From the NCBI RefSeq assembly GCF_040537815.1, contig NZ_JBEWSZ010000009.1, positions 1-64,000 of the forward strand: DNA of 64,000 bases, written 5' to 3'. The translations under genes were made by a program, and so were the position numbers. The stretch comes from Mesorhizobium shangrilense. Its GTDB lineage: Bacteria; Pseudomonadota; Alphaproteobacteria; Rhizobiales; Rhizobiaceae. The notes below the pieces were generated by a model that saw only the letters and a list, made by a program, of their open reading frames with translations, did not search any database and was not told the origin of the DNA. Shown piece after piece: positions 28,012 to 35,510 of the stretch (position 1 is the first letter of the stretch; the number at the start of each line of letters is the position of its first letter).

Positions 28012-29079
28012 ATGACCGACGTCGAGTTTCGCGACCTGTCGAAATCGTTCGGGCAGCACAAGATCCTCGAAAACATCAGCCTCGACATCAAGAGCGGCGA
28101 GTTCGTCGTGCTGGTCGGGCCATCGGGCTGCGGCAAGTCGACCTTGCTGCGCATGCTGGCCGGGTTGGAGACGATCAGCTCAGGCGACCTGCTGATCGGC
28201 GGCGTGCGCGCCAACGAACTGCCGCCGCAGAAACGCAACATCGCCATGGTCTTCCAGTCCTATGCGCTGTTTCCGCACCTGAAGGCATCGGACAATATCG
28301 GCTTTGGCCCCAAGATCCGCGGCGAAACCCGGACTGCCATCGACGACAAGGTCAAGAAGGCGTCGGGCGTGCTGAACCTCTTCTCCTATCTCGACCGCTA
28401 TCCCCGGCAATTGTCGGGCGGCCAGCGCCAGCGCGTCGCCATGGGCCGCGCCATCGTGCGGGAGCCGTCGGTCTTCCTGTTCGACGAGCCGCTGTCCAAC
28501 CTTGATGCGCAATTGCGCGTCCAGATGCGCACCGAGATCAAGGCGCTGCACCAGCGACTGAAGTCGACCATCGTCTATGTCACCCATGACCAGATCGAGG
28601 CCATGACCATGGCCGACCGCATCGTGGTGATGGACCGCGGCAAGATCCAGCAGGTCGGGCCGCCGCTGGAGCTCTACGACAGGCCGGCCAACAAATTCGT
28701 CGCCAGCTTCCTCGGCTCCCCGTCGATGAGTTTTGTTTCCGGAACGCTCAAAGCAGCGCCTGAGAAAAGCTGGTTCGAGTCGGCCGGTGGCGGGCGGCTA
28801 GTGCTTGCCGGCAAGGCCGCGCCGGCGGCCGGCGTGGTGGAAGCCGGCATCCGGCCCGAGCACTTCGTCATCGGCGAGGCCGAGGACGCGATGGCGATCA
28901 AGGTCGACGTGGTCGAGCCGACCGGCTCCGAGACCCATATCTACGGCACCATTGGCGCCGACACAGTGCGCGCCGTGTTCCGCGACAGGGTTCATGCGCG
29001 CCCCGGCGACCTGCTGCCGGTGACCGTCGACCCCGGCAACGTACATTTGTTCGACAAGGCGTCAGGCCTGCCGCTGTGA
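28012..29079 (+). CDS. ABC importer ATP-binding protein, CUT1 (MalK/UgpC-like)
   Basis: A 355-residue ATPase energising the sugar-type importer. Walker A is GPSGCGKST (residues about 36-44), the Q-loop FQSYALFP, the signature LSGGQRQR near 134-141, Walker B VFLFDEP and the switch His in VTHDQ. A C-terminal regulatory OB-type domain (from about residue 240, GIRPEHFVIGE) identifies the MalK class rather than other ABC ATPases. The start is two bases after the SDR stop. The permeases and binding protein are on the other strand, divergently placed. Confidence 0.94.
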   Translation: MTDVEFRDLSKSFGQHKILENISLDIKSGEFVVLVGPSGCGKSTLLRMLAGLETISSGDLLIGGVRANELPPQKRNIAMVFQSYALFPHLKASDNIGFGPKIRGETRTAIDDKVKKASGVLNLFSYLDRYPRQLSGGQRQRVAMGRAIVREPSVFLFDEPLSNLDAQLRVQMRTEIKALHQRLKSTIVYVTHDQIEAMTMADRIVVMDRGKIQQVGPPLELYDRPANKFVASFLGSPSMSFVSGTLKAAPEKSWFESAGGGRLVLAGKAAPAAGVVEAGIRPEHFVIGEAEDAMAIKVDVVEPTGSETHIYGTIGADTVRAVFRDRVHARPGDLLPVTVDPGNVHLFDKASGLPL

Positions 29080-29089
29080 AAACACAAGC

Positions 29090-29971
29090 ATGAAAACGCC
29101 GGCCGACATCATCACGCGCCTGCAGCTGATGTCGCAGGACGGCACCAAGTCGGATCGCCGGCTGGCGAACCTCGTGCTGTCCGATCTCGACTTCGCATCC
29201 AAGGCGGCGATCTCGGAGATTGCCGCGCGCGTCGGCGTCAGCGAGCCGACGGTGACCCGCTTCTGCCGCAATCTCGGCTGCGAGGGCCTGCGCGATTTCA
29301 AGTTCTATCTGGCGCAGGCCATCGCCATCGGCGGCCAGTACCTGTCGCCCGAACCGCTGAGCCGCGATGCCCGCGAGCAGCGCATCGCCTCCGCCATCAC
29401 CGAAGCCGCGATCGCATCCATCCAGCGTACCAGCGAGAACCTCGACATGACGACGCTGGTCGACGTCGCCGCGCGCATCGCGACCTCCGGCAATGTGCTG
29501 TGCATCGGCTCCGGCGGCATTTCATCGATGATGGCTACCGAGATGCAGAACCGGCTGTTCAGGCTGGGCGTGTCGGTGCTGGCGCAGATCGATGGTCAGT
29601 TGCAGCGCATGTACGCCGCCGTTGCCACGCCGGACACAACCGTGGTCGCCTTTTCGGTTTCCGGCTATGCGCGATCCGTCATCGAGGCGGTGCAGGTCGC
29701 CCAGCAATATGGCGCCACCACGGTCGCCATCACGGCGCCGGACTCAGCGCTTGCCAAAACCGCCGACACGGTCATCCAGTGGCAACCGCTCGAGGATGGC
29801 AACATCTACAAGCCGACCTCGTCGCGCTACGCGCTGCTGGCGATCGTCGACATGATCGTCACGTCGGTCGCGGAGACACGCGGCCCGAAGGTGCTGGAGA
29901 ACCTGCGCCGCATCAAGCAGAGCGTGAACACGCTGAAGGTAGACGATCCCCGCCTGCCGCTGGGGGATTGA
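29090..29971 (+). CDS. MurR/RpiR family transcriptional regulator
   Basis: A 293-residue regulator. The N-terminal HTH is RpiR-type (LSDLDFASKAAISEIAARVGVSEPTVTRFCRNLGCEGLRDFKFYLAQ, residues about 24-72), and the rest is a SIS sugar-phosphate-binding domain (GNVLCIGSGGISSMMATEMQNRLFRLG, and later DTTVVAFSVSGYARSVIEAVQVA). It is 10 bp after the ABC ATPase gene, so it is co-transcribed and probably regulates the importer in response to a phosphorylated sugar. No operator can be assigned with confidence. Confidence 0.92.
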   Translation: MKTPADIITRLQLMSQDGTKSDRRLANLVLSDLDFASKAAISEIAARVGVSEPTVTRFCRNLGCEGLRDFKFYLAQAIAIGGQYLSPEPLSRDAREQRIASAITEAAIASIQRTSENLDMTTLVDVAARIATSGNVLCIGSGGISSMMATEMQNRLFRLGVSVLAQIDGQLQRMYAAVATPDTTVVAFSVSGYARSVIEAVQVAQQYGATTVAITAPDSALAKTADTVIQWQPLEDGNIYKPTSSRYALLAIVDMIVTSVAETRGPKVLENLRRIKQSVNTLKVDDPRLPLGD

Positions 29972-30012
29972 GCTTCTGGGGCCAGAAGGGTTGCATTGCG
30001 GTGCAAATAGCC

Positions 30013-30157
30013 CCCTCACCCGATCGCCAATCGAATTGCGAAGAGCAATTCGGGGCAATCCGGCCTCTCCCCAAGGGGAGAGGAGTACGCTGCGCCCACG
30101 CCTTCCTCTCCTCCCCAGCGGGGAGAAGGTGGCCGCGAAGCGGTCGGGTGAGGGGCA
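30013..30157. repeat. Intergenic palindromic element, family C
   Basis: Ends CCCCTCACCCGATCGCC and ...GGTCGGGTGAGGGGC are near inverted copies. The left arm contains CGAATTGCgaagaGCAATTCG, a perfect 8-bp hairpin. A sister copy is at 59433-59577. It lies between convergent genes. Confidence 0.8.
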
Positions 30158-30177
30158 CTGCCTGGCAGAACAGAGCT

Positions 30178-30489
30178 TTATGCGCTGAGCGCCTCAACGC
30201 TCCTTGCCAACGTCGCCGGCTCGCCGACAACGCGCAGCGTCTTCAACCTGGCGGTGCCGCCGGCGACGACCGAGACAGCCGATGCCGGTACGCCAAGCGT
30301 CTTGCCGACCAGTCTTTCCAGCGCCGTGTTGGCGGCGCCGTTTTCCGGCACGGCGCGAACCCGCGCCTTCAAATGGCTTCGCCCATCCGCCGATGTCTCG
30401 ATGCCTTCAAGCCGGTCCATGGAAGACTTCGGTGTCAGCCGGACGAACAGCTCGATGCCGTTCTCGCGGGTGCGGAACGGCGCGCTCAT
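30178..30489 (-). CDS. DUF167 (YggU-like) protein
   Basis: A 103-residue small alpha-beta protein of the UPF0235/DUF167 family. It contains GIELFVRLTPKSSMDRLEG and LKARVRAVPENGAANTALERLVGKTLGVPASAVSVVAGGTARLKTLRVVG, the usual family pattern. No biochemical function is established. It directly follows yggT, which is the common genome arrangement. Confidence 0.9.
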   Translation of the reverse strand: MSAPFRTRENGIELFVRLTPKSSMDRLEGIETSADGRSHLKARVRAVPENGAANTALERLVGKTLGVPASAVSVVAGGTARLKTLRVVGEPATLARSVEALSA

Positions 30490-30502
30490 GCAATCGCCGG
30501 GC

Positions 30503-30793
30503 TCACAGGACCAGCGGCGCTACCGTGGTGAGAATGAACTGCCTGACGAAGAAGAGGAGCAGTAGCAGGATGATCGGCGAGATGTCGATGCCGCCCAGAT
30601 CCGGCATGAAGCGGCGGATCGGCCGCAAGGCAGGCTCGGTCAGCCGGTAGAGCATGTTGCCGATGCTGCCGACGAACTGGTTTTTCGAATTGACCACGTT
30701 GAAGGCGTAGAGCCAGGAAAAGATCGCCGAGGCGATGATGATCCACCAGTAGAGGTCAAGCGCCATGACGATTGTTTGAATAAGGGCGAGCAT
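30503..30793 (-). CDS. YggT family membrane protein
   Basis: A 96-residue integral membrane protein with two long hydrophobic segments (about residues 8-30 and 72-92) around the conserved loop [29 protein letters not shown], characteristic of YggT (CcmB-like small membrane proteins). The ATG with GGAGA upstream is used; the frame is open 47 codons upstream, but that part is Arg-rich and not YggT-like. It is 13 bp before the DUF167 gene and both form an operon. YggT has been linked to cell division and osmotic tolerance; the molecular role is not known. Confidence 0.9.
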   Translation of the reverse strand: MLALIQTIVMALDLYWWIIIASAIFSWLYAFNVVNSKNQFVGSIGNMLYRLTEPALRPIRRFMPDLGGIDISPIILLLLLFFVRQFILTTVAPLVL

Positions 30794-30954
30794 GCCGGTC
30801 TCCGATTGTTGCCGACATGTAGCCACTGCTGGCCAAACCGGCAAGGGCCGCCTTCCGCCGCATGTCCGGCCCGCGGTTGGCAAGGGGGAAATTTCGGCAA
30901 GGCGCCGCCTTGACAGGAAACCGCGCCGCCCCATAAATGCGCCATCCGCTGGAC

Positions 30955-31030
<76 letters not shown>

Positions 31031-31305
31031 GCGGATTTTTCAACCTGCATTTGCCCGATTCAGCTGAGTTGTCGGCGTCACATGTTCGAGTGGCTGACGT
31101 CCCATCAGATCGGAGTAACTGAAGGGACGCCAGCCGGCGGATCGACAGGTCCGCCGCAAGACAGATATGGCCGAGTCGCCGGGGTGCGGACATGGCGTGA
31201 TCGCGGAAGGCGACACGCTAGCCGAGGCGAAACTGACCCGCCCGGGAACGTTATTGCCCACGGCTACGTTCATTGACCGAAGGAACAGACTTTTGGAGGC
31301 TGGAC

Positions 31306-31542
31306 ATGCGCGGCTTCGAAATGATTGACTTGCTTTGCGTGGTTGACGCTTGCAAGCACGACCAGGCGGTTGGACATTTCGTGTCGACGGCCAAGGCCGT
31401 GGAAGAGTTGCGTATCCTGACTGGCGATTTCGAGACCCCGGACGACGTGATGGCGAACGCCCTCTCGAGCGTAGCGCTCAAGCGCGGCTATTCAGTTTTG
31501 TTCGACGAACAGGCGGGCGCTGAGATCCTCCTGGCACCGTAG
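31306..31542 (+). CDS. Small hypothetical protein
   Basis: A 78-residue protein starting MRGFEMIDLLCVVDACKHDQAVGHF. The ATG is chosen because a near-perfect GGAGG lies seven bases upstream; an upstream TTG at 31273 in the same frame has no such site. It is mostly helical with no recognisable domain. The family is unknown. Confidence 0.6.
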   Translation: MRGFEMIDLLCVVDACKHDQAVGHFVSTAKAVEELRILTGDFETPDDVMANALSSVALKRGYSVLFDEQAGAEILLAP

Positions 31543-31811
31543 CCTGCCCTGTCGAACGAGTGGCCGGAACTCCGTCGCGCGGGGCCGGCTGCCGACGACG
31601 CGACGCTGCCAGCCGGCTTCGGCGCCTTGGCTTCATCCCTGACCATCGCGTCCGGCATCTGGCCACCTGGTTGTCAATTGGACTTATGGCGGTGGTCGCC
31701 ATCGGGGTCCTGCTATTTGTTTTGACAGCCACCCGGTTATTGTCGGCCGATTGTATCAGTTTTTTCTGTGCGTTGCGTCACGGCGTTCGGTGGGGCGGCC
31801 GAAAACGCTAT

Positions 31812-32606
31812 ATGGGTTTCCAGCAAAATTATGACTCCGCCTGCGGAAGCAATGAAGTGCCCATTCGCGAGAATATCGCTGCGAACCTTAGACGGCTGTG
31901 TAAGGACCATGCCTCGGTAAGCGCGGTATGCCGGGAACTGCGCATCAACCGCACGCAGTTCGAGCGCTACCTGCAAGGCCAGACTGTTCCAAACAAGGCC
32001 ACGGCCAAGCTCATATGCGACTACTTCCATATCGACGAGGCCGAACTGTACCAGGACCACGGCGGTTCGGCAGCGGGGGTTCCGGGCTTGCCTGCCGTTT
32101 CCGAAAGCCTGTTCAAGCAGTTGATACGCCCGCCGAGCCCATCGATAGCGGGGGGAACCTATTTCACCTACTTCTCCATCCCGGGTCGCGCCGACCTGTT
32201 GGTGCGGTCGGTGACCTTTGTCCGGCGCGACGCGGAGCTGGTCACATTCAGGAGAGTGACTGGATGGTCCGAACGCCGCGGATCGACATGGGCCCGTGCA
32301 CGCGGCAATCACTACGGGGTGGCGATCGCACGCCTGAATTGGATCTATTTCAGCGGGGTCAATCGCCGGCAGACCGGCGAGCCGTCGCTCATCTCGGTCC
32401 AGTGGGCACCCATCTCGGAACCGGTCCTGACGGGAAAGGCGATGCTGTTGACCGAGTCCGGACCGGCATTTGTCTCTGTTATCATGCGCCAAGAAGTTTC
32501 CAACATTAGTCCCAGACATGCGATCCGGATGGCTCACGTCATCAGCCTTGATGACCCCGATGTCGATCAACTCGTGGTCAGCCTTACCAGGGATGGCGTC
32601 AGATAA
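31812..32606 (+). CDS. XRE-type helix-turn-helix regulator of the peptide locus (putative)
   Basis: A 264-residue protein. Residues about 18-75 (ENIAANLRRLCKDHASVSAVCRELRINRTQFERYLQG...) form an XRE-like helix-turn-helix. The long C-terminal part is not a family I recognise; it is rich in beta strands (GGTYFTYFSIPGRADLLVRSV, SVQWAPISEPVLTGKAMLL, VSNISPRHAIRMAHVISL). An ATG within an open frame is used; the frame reaches back to 31560 but that part is not HTH-like. It is transcribed toward the peptide/dehydrogenase genes, separated by a 235-bp AT-rich gap, so regulation of that locus is inferred. Confidence 0.6.
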   Translation: MGFQQNYDSACGSNEVPIRENIAANLRRLCKDHASVSAVCRELRINRTQFERYLQGQTVPNKATAKLICDYFHIDEAELYQDHGGSAAGVPGLPAVSESLFKQLIRPPSPSIAGGTYFTYFSIPGRADLLVRSVTFVRRDAELVTFRRVTGWSERRGSTWARARGNHYGVAIARLNWIYFSGVNRRQTGEPSLISVQWAPISEPVLTGKAMLLTESGPAFVSVIMRQEVSNISPRHAIRMAHVISLDDPDVDQLVVSLTRDGVR

Positions 32607-32841
32607 CCGACCTCAACCGCAGCTTGTTATGCTAAATGAGGATAAGATATCCGAAAAGAGCATATACTTGAGGCATCCTACTCCAGGTCGGAGTAAAATA
32701 AGTTTATGAAGTTTGTACAAAAGCAACAAAAGTTCAGATTGAACCCTTCATCTGATACTCTACTGTAATTTTAATAAACCATTAACTTCTTCAACACTAC
32801 GTTTCCTTTCGTAGATCCCATTTGGGGGGTCAGGGAAAGGG

Positions 32842-32943
32842 ATGAAAATGGCGAAGAAAGTGAACACCGCTCCGAAGTTGACGATTGCCGCTGGCACGCA
32901 GACCGTCTTCTTCTCCCAGGGCATGCACTACAACAAGCGCTGA
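32842..32943 (+). CDS. Short peptide, probable RiPP precursor
   Basis: A 33-codon gene, MKMAKKVNTA ... SQGMHYNKR, preceded by a ribosome site (AGGGAAAGGG just before the ATG). It is too short for standard gene finding. It lies 62 bp before a SagB-type dehydrogenase gene on the same strand, separated from it by a strong hairpin. The C-terminal half holds Thr, Ser, Phe, Tyr and His side chains (TQTVFFSQGMHY); SagB-type enzymes act on azoline rings made from Ser/Thr/Cys, so these are possible modified positions. The peptide has no Cys, and no leader-peptide family is recognised by eye. An alternative is a small toxin or regulatory peptide. Confidence 0.6.
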   Translation: MKMAKKVNTAPKLTIAAGTQTVFFSQGMHYNKR

Positions 32944-32949
32944 AATCAT

Positions 32950-32983
32950 GGGGCGTCGACAAGCCATGGCTCGTCGACGCCCC
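32950..32983 (+). other. Intercistronic hairpin between peptide and dehydrogenase genes
   Basis: GGGGCGTCGAC (32950-32960) pairs perfectly with GTCGACGCCCC (32973-32983) over 11 bp; the 12-base loop contains the self-complementary AGCCATGGCT. No T-run follows, so it is unlikely to be a complete terminator; partial termination, mRNA processing or translational control would all lower enzyme relative to peptide. Confidence 0.75.
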
Positions 32984-33005
32984 GCTCTGGCAATGGCGTC
33001 GACCA

Positions 33006-34070
33006 ATGAAAATGCGCTCCTCAAAAACGCTGGTTTTCTACCCCGGGCAAGACAAGGTCACGGCTTGCAACTTTCTCACCAAGAGCGTGTTCGAATGCAG
33101 TTCCGAGGTTATCGGCCTTCTCGCCTCATGGGACGAATGGGCGTCTCCGGCTGATATCGCCCGCGCCAAGGGCTGGTCACGCTCCGAGTTGAAGGCTGTA
33201 GTTCCCCAATTGGTCGACTTTTCCGCCCTGGTCACAGCCGGCTCGCAGCTCGCCGAGCAGGAGGCGCAGTTTTCGGGGCAATGGGGCTGGGGCCTGCCGA
33301 CCGCATTGATGCACTTCTGCGTCCAGGACAGTGAATTCATCACCATCGAGCAATCGGAAGAACGGCAGGTCAAGCGCGCCGGTCATATTCCGCAGCCCGA
33401 GCTCATGCTCAGGAATTCGCCCGGCGCCATTCGATTGCCGAACGCGCTGGACGACAATGATCTTCTCGCGCTTATGGCCCAGCGCCGCACCAACCGCACT
33501 GCGGGAGCGCCCACCATCACGGCCAGACAGCTCTCGGACTGCCTGTTCGCCGGCATGGGCATCACCGGCGAGACGACCAACTGCGTAGGGTCCCTGCCGC
33601 TCGGCATGACCCCTTCGGGCGGCGCCAGGAATCCCTACGAAGCCTATGTCGTCGCGCTGGCGGTGGAGGGCCTGGACCCCGGCGTCTACCACTATTCCGC
33701 CGCCGACCACGACCTTGGCCGGATCTCGGCAAACCATGTGCCGAAAATCTCCGAATTGATCGGCGGGCAGGAATGGGGAGACGCAATGCCCTGCCTGATC
33801 CTGCTCTGCGCAAAACTTGATCGCACGATGTGGAAATACGAGGACGCCAATGCCTACCGTGTCGTGCTGATCGAAGCCGGCCATATCGGCCAGAACATCA
33901 TGCTGGCAGCGACAAGGCATGGCCTGTCGGCGTGTCCCACGGCAGCGCTGTGCCATTCGTCAATCAAGCGGCTGCTGGGCCTCGATCGCCTCACCGACGC
34001 GCCGATCTACGCCTTGACCATCGCCGCCCCGGCAAAAGATTCGCCCGACGCGGGCCAGTCGATCAACTAG
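33006..34070 (+). CDS. SagB-type flavin-dependent peptide-maturation dehydrogenase
   Basis: A 354-residue protein with a C-terminal nitroreductase-fold SagB-like domain and an N-terminal helical, winged-helix-like region. Recognisable are ALMAQRRTNRTA (near residue 159, FMN contact), TPSGGARNPYEAYVVALAVEGLDPGVYHY (near 203-232, the SagB PSGGA...Y pattern), and VLIEAGHIGQNIMLAATRHGL (near 287-308). SagB enzymes oxidise azolines to azoles in thiazole/oxazole peptides. No YcaO cyclodehydratase is in the window, so the partner is elsewhere or the chemistry differs. The start at 33006 lacks a clear ribosome site. Confidence 0.75.
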   Translation: MKMRSSKTLVFYPGQDKVTACNFLTKSVFECSSEVIGLLASWDEWASPADIARAKGWSRSELKAVVPQLVDFSALVTAGSQLAEQEAQFSGQWGWGLPTALMHFCVQDSEFITIEQSEERQVKRAGHIPQPELMLRNSPGAIRLPNALDDNDLLALMAQRRTNRTAGAPTITARQLSDCLFAGMGITGETTNCVGSLPLGMTPSGGARNPYEAYVVALAVEGLDPGVYHYSAADHDLGRISANHVPKISELIGGQEWGDAMPCLILLCAKLDRTMWKYEDANAYRVVLIEAGHIGQNIMLAATRHGLSACPTAALCHSSIKRLLGLDRLTDAPIYALTIAAPAKDSPDAGQSIN

Positions 34071-34221
34071 AGTATCGGATCAAGGACTTTAGACCTGGCA
34101 GTAGAATAAGGAGGTGGACAAAAGACGCAGTCAAAGCGGGCAATCCGCAACCATTATGCATCAGTACACTTAGTTGCCAGTAAGCGTTCCTAGAGTTTCA
34201 CCCAATTGACAGGAGCCACAC

Positions 34222-34473
34222 GTGGCAAATCAATCGTTACGTCAGTCGGAAATCGACAGCCTCCAATACATTGCTACGATGACCAATGAGCTCGTCCAGA
34301 TGGCGGAAGCGGGCCGTTTCCCAATGATCTCCTATCTGCTGGGCATGGCTTATGCGGAAGCCTTCGACGTTCTTCGCGGCGCACGGCCGGCACGGCACGC
34401 GAGATTTGGCAGCGAGCCGCGGTATCCCAAGGCCCATCCAGGGGACAGTCACGCTCAGCCAAGGAGAGCGTAG
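34222..34473 (+). CDS. Small helical protein in the peptide locus
   Basis: An 83-residue protein beginning with GTG, six bases after AGGAG. It is helical with the motif ATMTNELVQMAEAGRFPMISYLLGMAYAEAFDVL; a pattern with a core like MAEA...YLL.MA..EA is common in small rhizobial proteins of unknown role. It follows the dehydrogenase gene by 151 bp and precedes two further small ORFs. Confidence 0.6.
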   Translation: MANQSLRQSEIDSLQYIATMTNELVQMAEAGRFPMISYLLGMAYAEAFDVLRGARPARHARFGSEPRYPKAHPGDSHAQPRRA

Positions 34474-34478
34474 CAAAA

Positions 34479-34757
34479 ATGCCGATGGCGGTTTCGAACG
34501 CAGAGACAGGCTCTGTGCCTGGAATGAGCCGATGGGAGATACTGTGCGCGCTGCAAAGCCTGCTGCCGTCCCTGAAAACGGCCGCGGCCCGCCTCGATCG
34601 CGTCCAGATGGCCTATTGGCTTGAGCAAGCCGACGCCAAGGTGGCCAACATCATCAGGGGCCGACCAAGCGACGCCACGATAGTTCCGGCATTGATCGCA
34701 TCCTGCCCTGAAGGGCGGACATCGGCCTGCAGCAGCATAGGGGGATACCACGCATGA
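34479..34757 (+). CDS. Small helical protein in the peptide locus
   Basis: A 92-residue protein beginning MPMAVSNAETGSVPGMSRWEILCALQSLLPSLKTAAARLD. The central part, RVQMAYWLEQADAKVANII, resembles in pattern the helix of the preceding protein, so the two may be distant paralogues; the match is weak. Its start follows an AGGAGAG motif by about twelve bases, a longer spacing than usual. Its stop overlaps the start of the next gene by four bases, indicating translational coupling. Confidence 0.6.
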   Translation: MPMAVSNAETGSVPGMSRWEILCALQSLLPSLKTAAARLDRVQMAYWLEQADAKVANIIRGRPSDATIVPALIASCPEGRTSACSSIGGYHA

Positions 34758-35074
34758 ACATGATGGCACCCATCACGGGCATCGATACAGATGATGTATT
34801 TAGCCGACTTAGAGATATGATCGGCAGACGGCCGGACTCACCCGATGACGCCCGCACTGAGGCGCGCCGGCTCGTTTCACGGGCAATTGCCTATACATGC
34901 CATGCCGACAACCTCTGGGGCGCGGTGGATGCATTTCACGCTCATTTCGATTTCTTGATGCGGACAATCGATATCAACGGAGCCGGCGACCCGGGCCTGC
35001 GGAGCCTTCGCATGAAGTGCCGTTTCTACCTGGAACAGGTCGAAGCCCTCTGCCAGTCGCAGGCCTATCGATAG
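34754..35074 (+). CDS. Small helical protein in the peptide locus
   Basis: A 106-residue protein starting MNMMAPITGIDTDDVFSRLRDMIGRRPDSPDDARTEARRLVSRAI, acidic and helical throughout, with a hydrophobic face (YTCHADNLWGAVDAFHAHFDFLMRTI) in the middle. Its ATG overlaps the preceding stop by four bases. No family is recognised. It completes the run of three small genes behind the dehydrogenase. Confidence 0.6.
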   Translation: MNMMAPITGIDTDDVFSRLRDMIGRRPDSPDDARTEARRLVSRAIAYTCHADNLWGAVDAFHAHFDFLMRTIDINGAGDPGLRSLRMKCRFYLEQVEALCQSQAYR

Positions 35075-35132
35075 ACAGGAGCTGATGCGAAGCATATCGC
35101 TTGGTCGTCGAGGCCGGGTCTGCATATCCGCC

Positions 35133-35414
35133 TTATCGTTGCCAGAAGGGCAGCTTGGCGATCTCCTCCTCGACCTGCAGTCTCGTCAGGCCGATATCAT
35201 CGATCAAATGGGGATTGTCCTTCGCCATCCGCTTGAGTTCCCAGCGATAGCGTGTCCGCTCGCGCCAGGTCGCGATCATGCTTCGCAGGGTCGCCAGGCT
35301 GTAGCGACGCCGCGACACGTCCGCCGGCTCCATGGCCGCCGGCTCCACGACCGTTCCCGGCCGTACTGCGCGATGCGGTGCCGATGCAAGAGTATCCTTC
35401 ACAGCAACCTCCAT
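35133..35414 (-). CDS. DUF1127 domain protein
   Basis: A 93-residue small basic protein whose C-terminal 45 residues form the DUF1127 (YjiS-like) domain: WRERTRYRWELKRMAKDNPHLIDDIGLTRLQVEEEIAKLPFW. Family members in rhizobia are small, abundant and stress- or phosphate-responsive, and some are RNA-binding. It is divergent from the winged-helix/TPR regulator gene across a 96-bp gap, so the two may share a control region. Confidence 0.8.
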   Translation of the reverse strand: MEVAVKDTLASAPHRAVRPGTVVEPAAMEPADVSRRRYSLATLRSMIATWRERTRYRWELKRMAKDNPHLIDDIGLTRLQVEEEIAKLPFWQR

Positions 35415-35510
35415 GTGACCGAGCTGAAAGAGGTTGAATTCTGCTGGATACGGTCAGCGCCGTAATTAAGCCCTCCCAAATAGTTCTCAAAACTTCCAAA
35501 CGGGCTATAG

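Noticed and set aside
32885..33154. An 89-codon frame spanning the hairpin and the dehydrogenase start
   Set aside because: It lies in the wrong frame for both genes, has a very Arg-rich composition from the GC-rich hairpin, and no family.
34115..34178. Tiny ORF starting GTG right after AAGGAGGTGG between the dehydrogenase and the next gene
   Set aside because: The GTG overlaps the ribosome site itself, the peptide (about 20 residues) has no hydrophobic or repeated pattern, and spacing is not workable.
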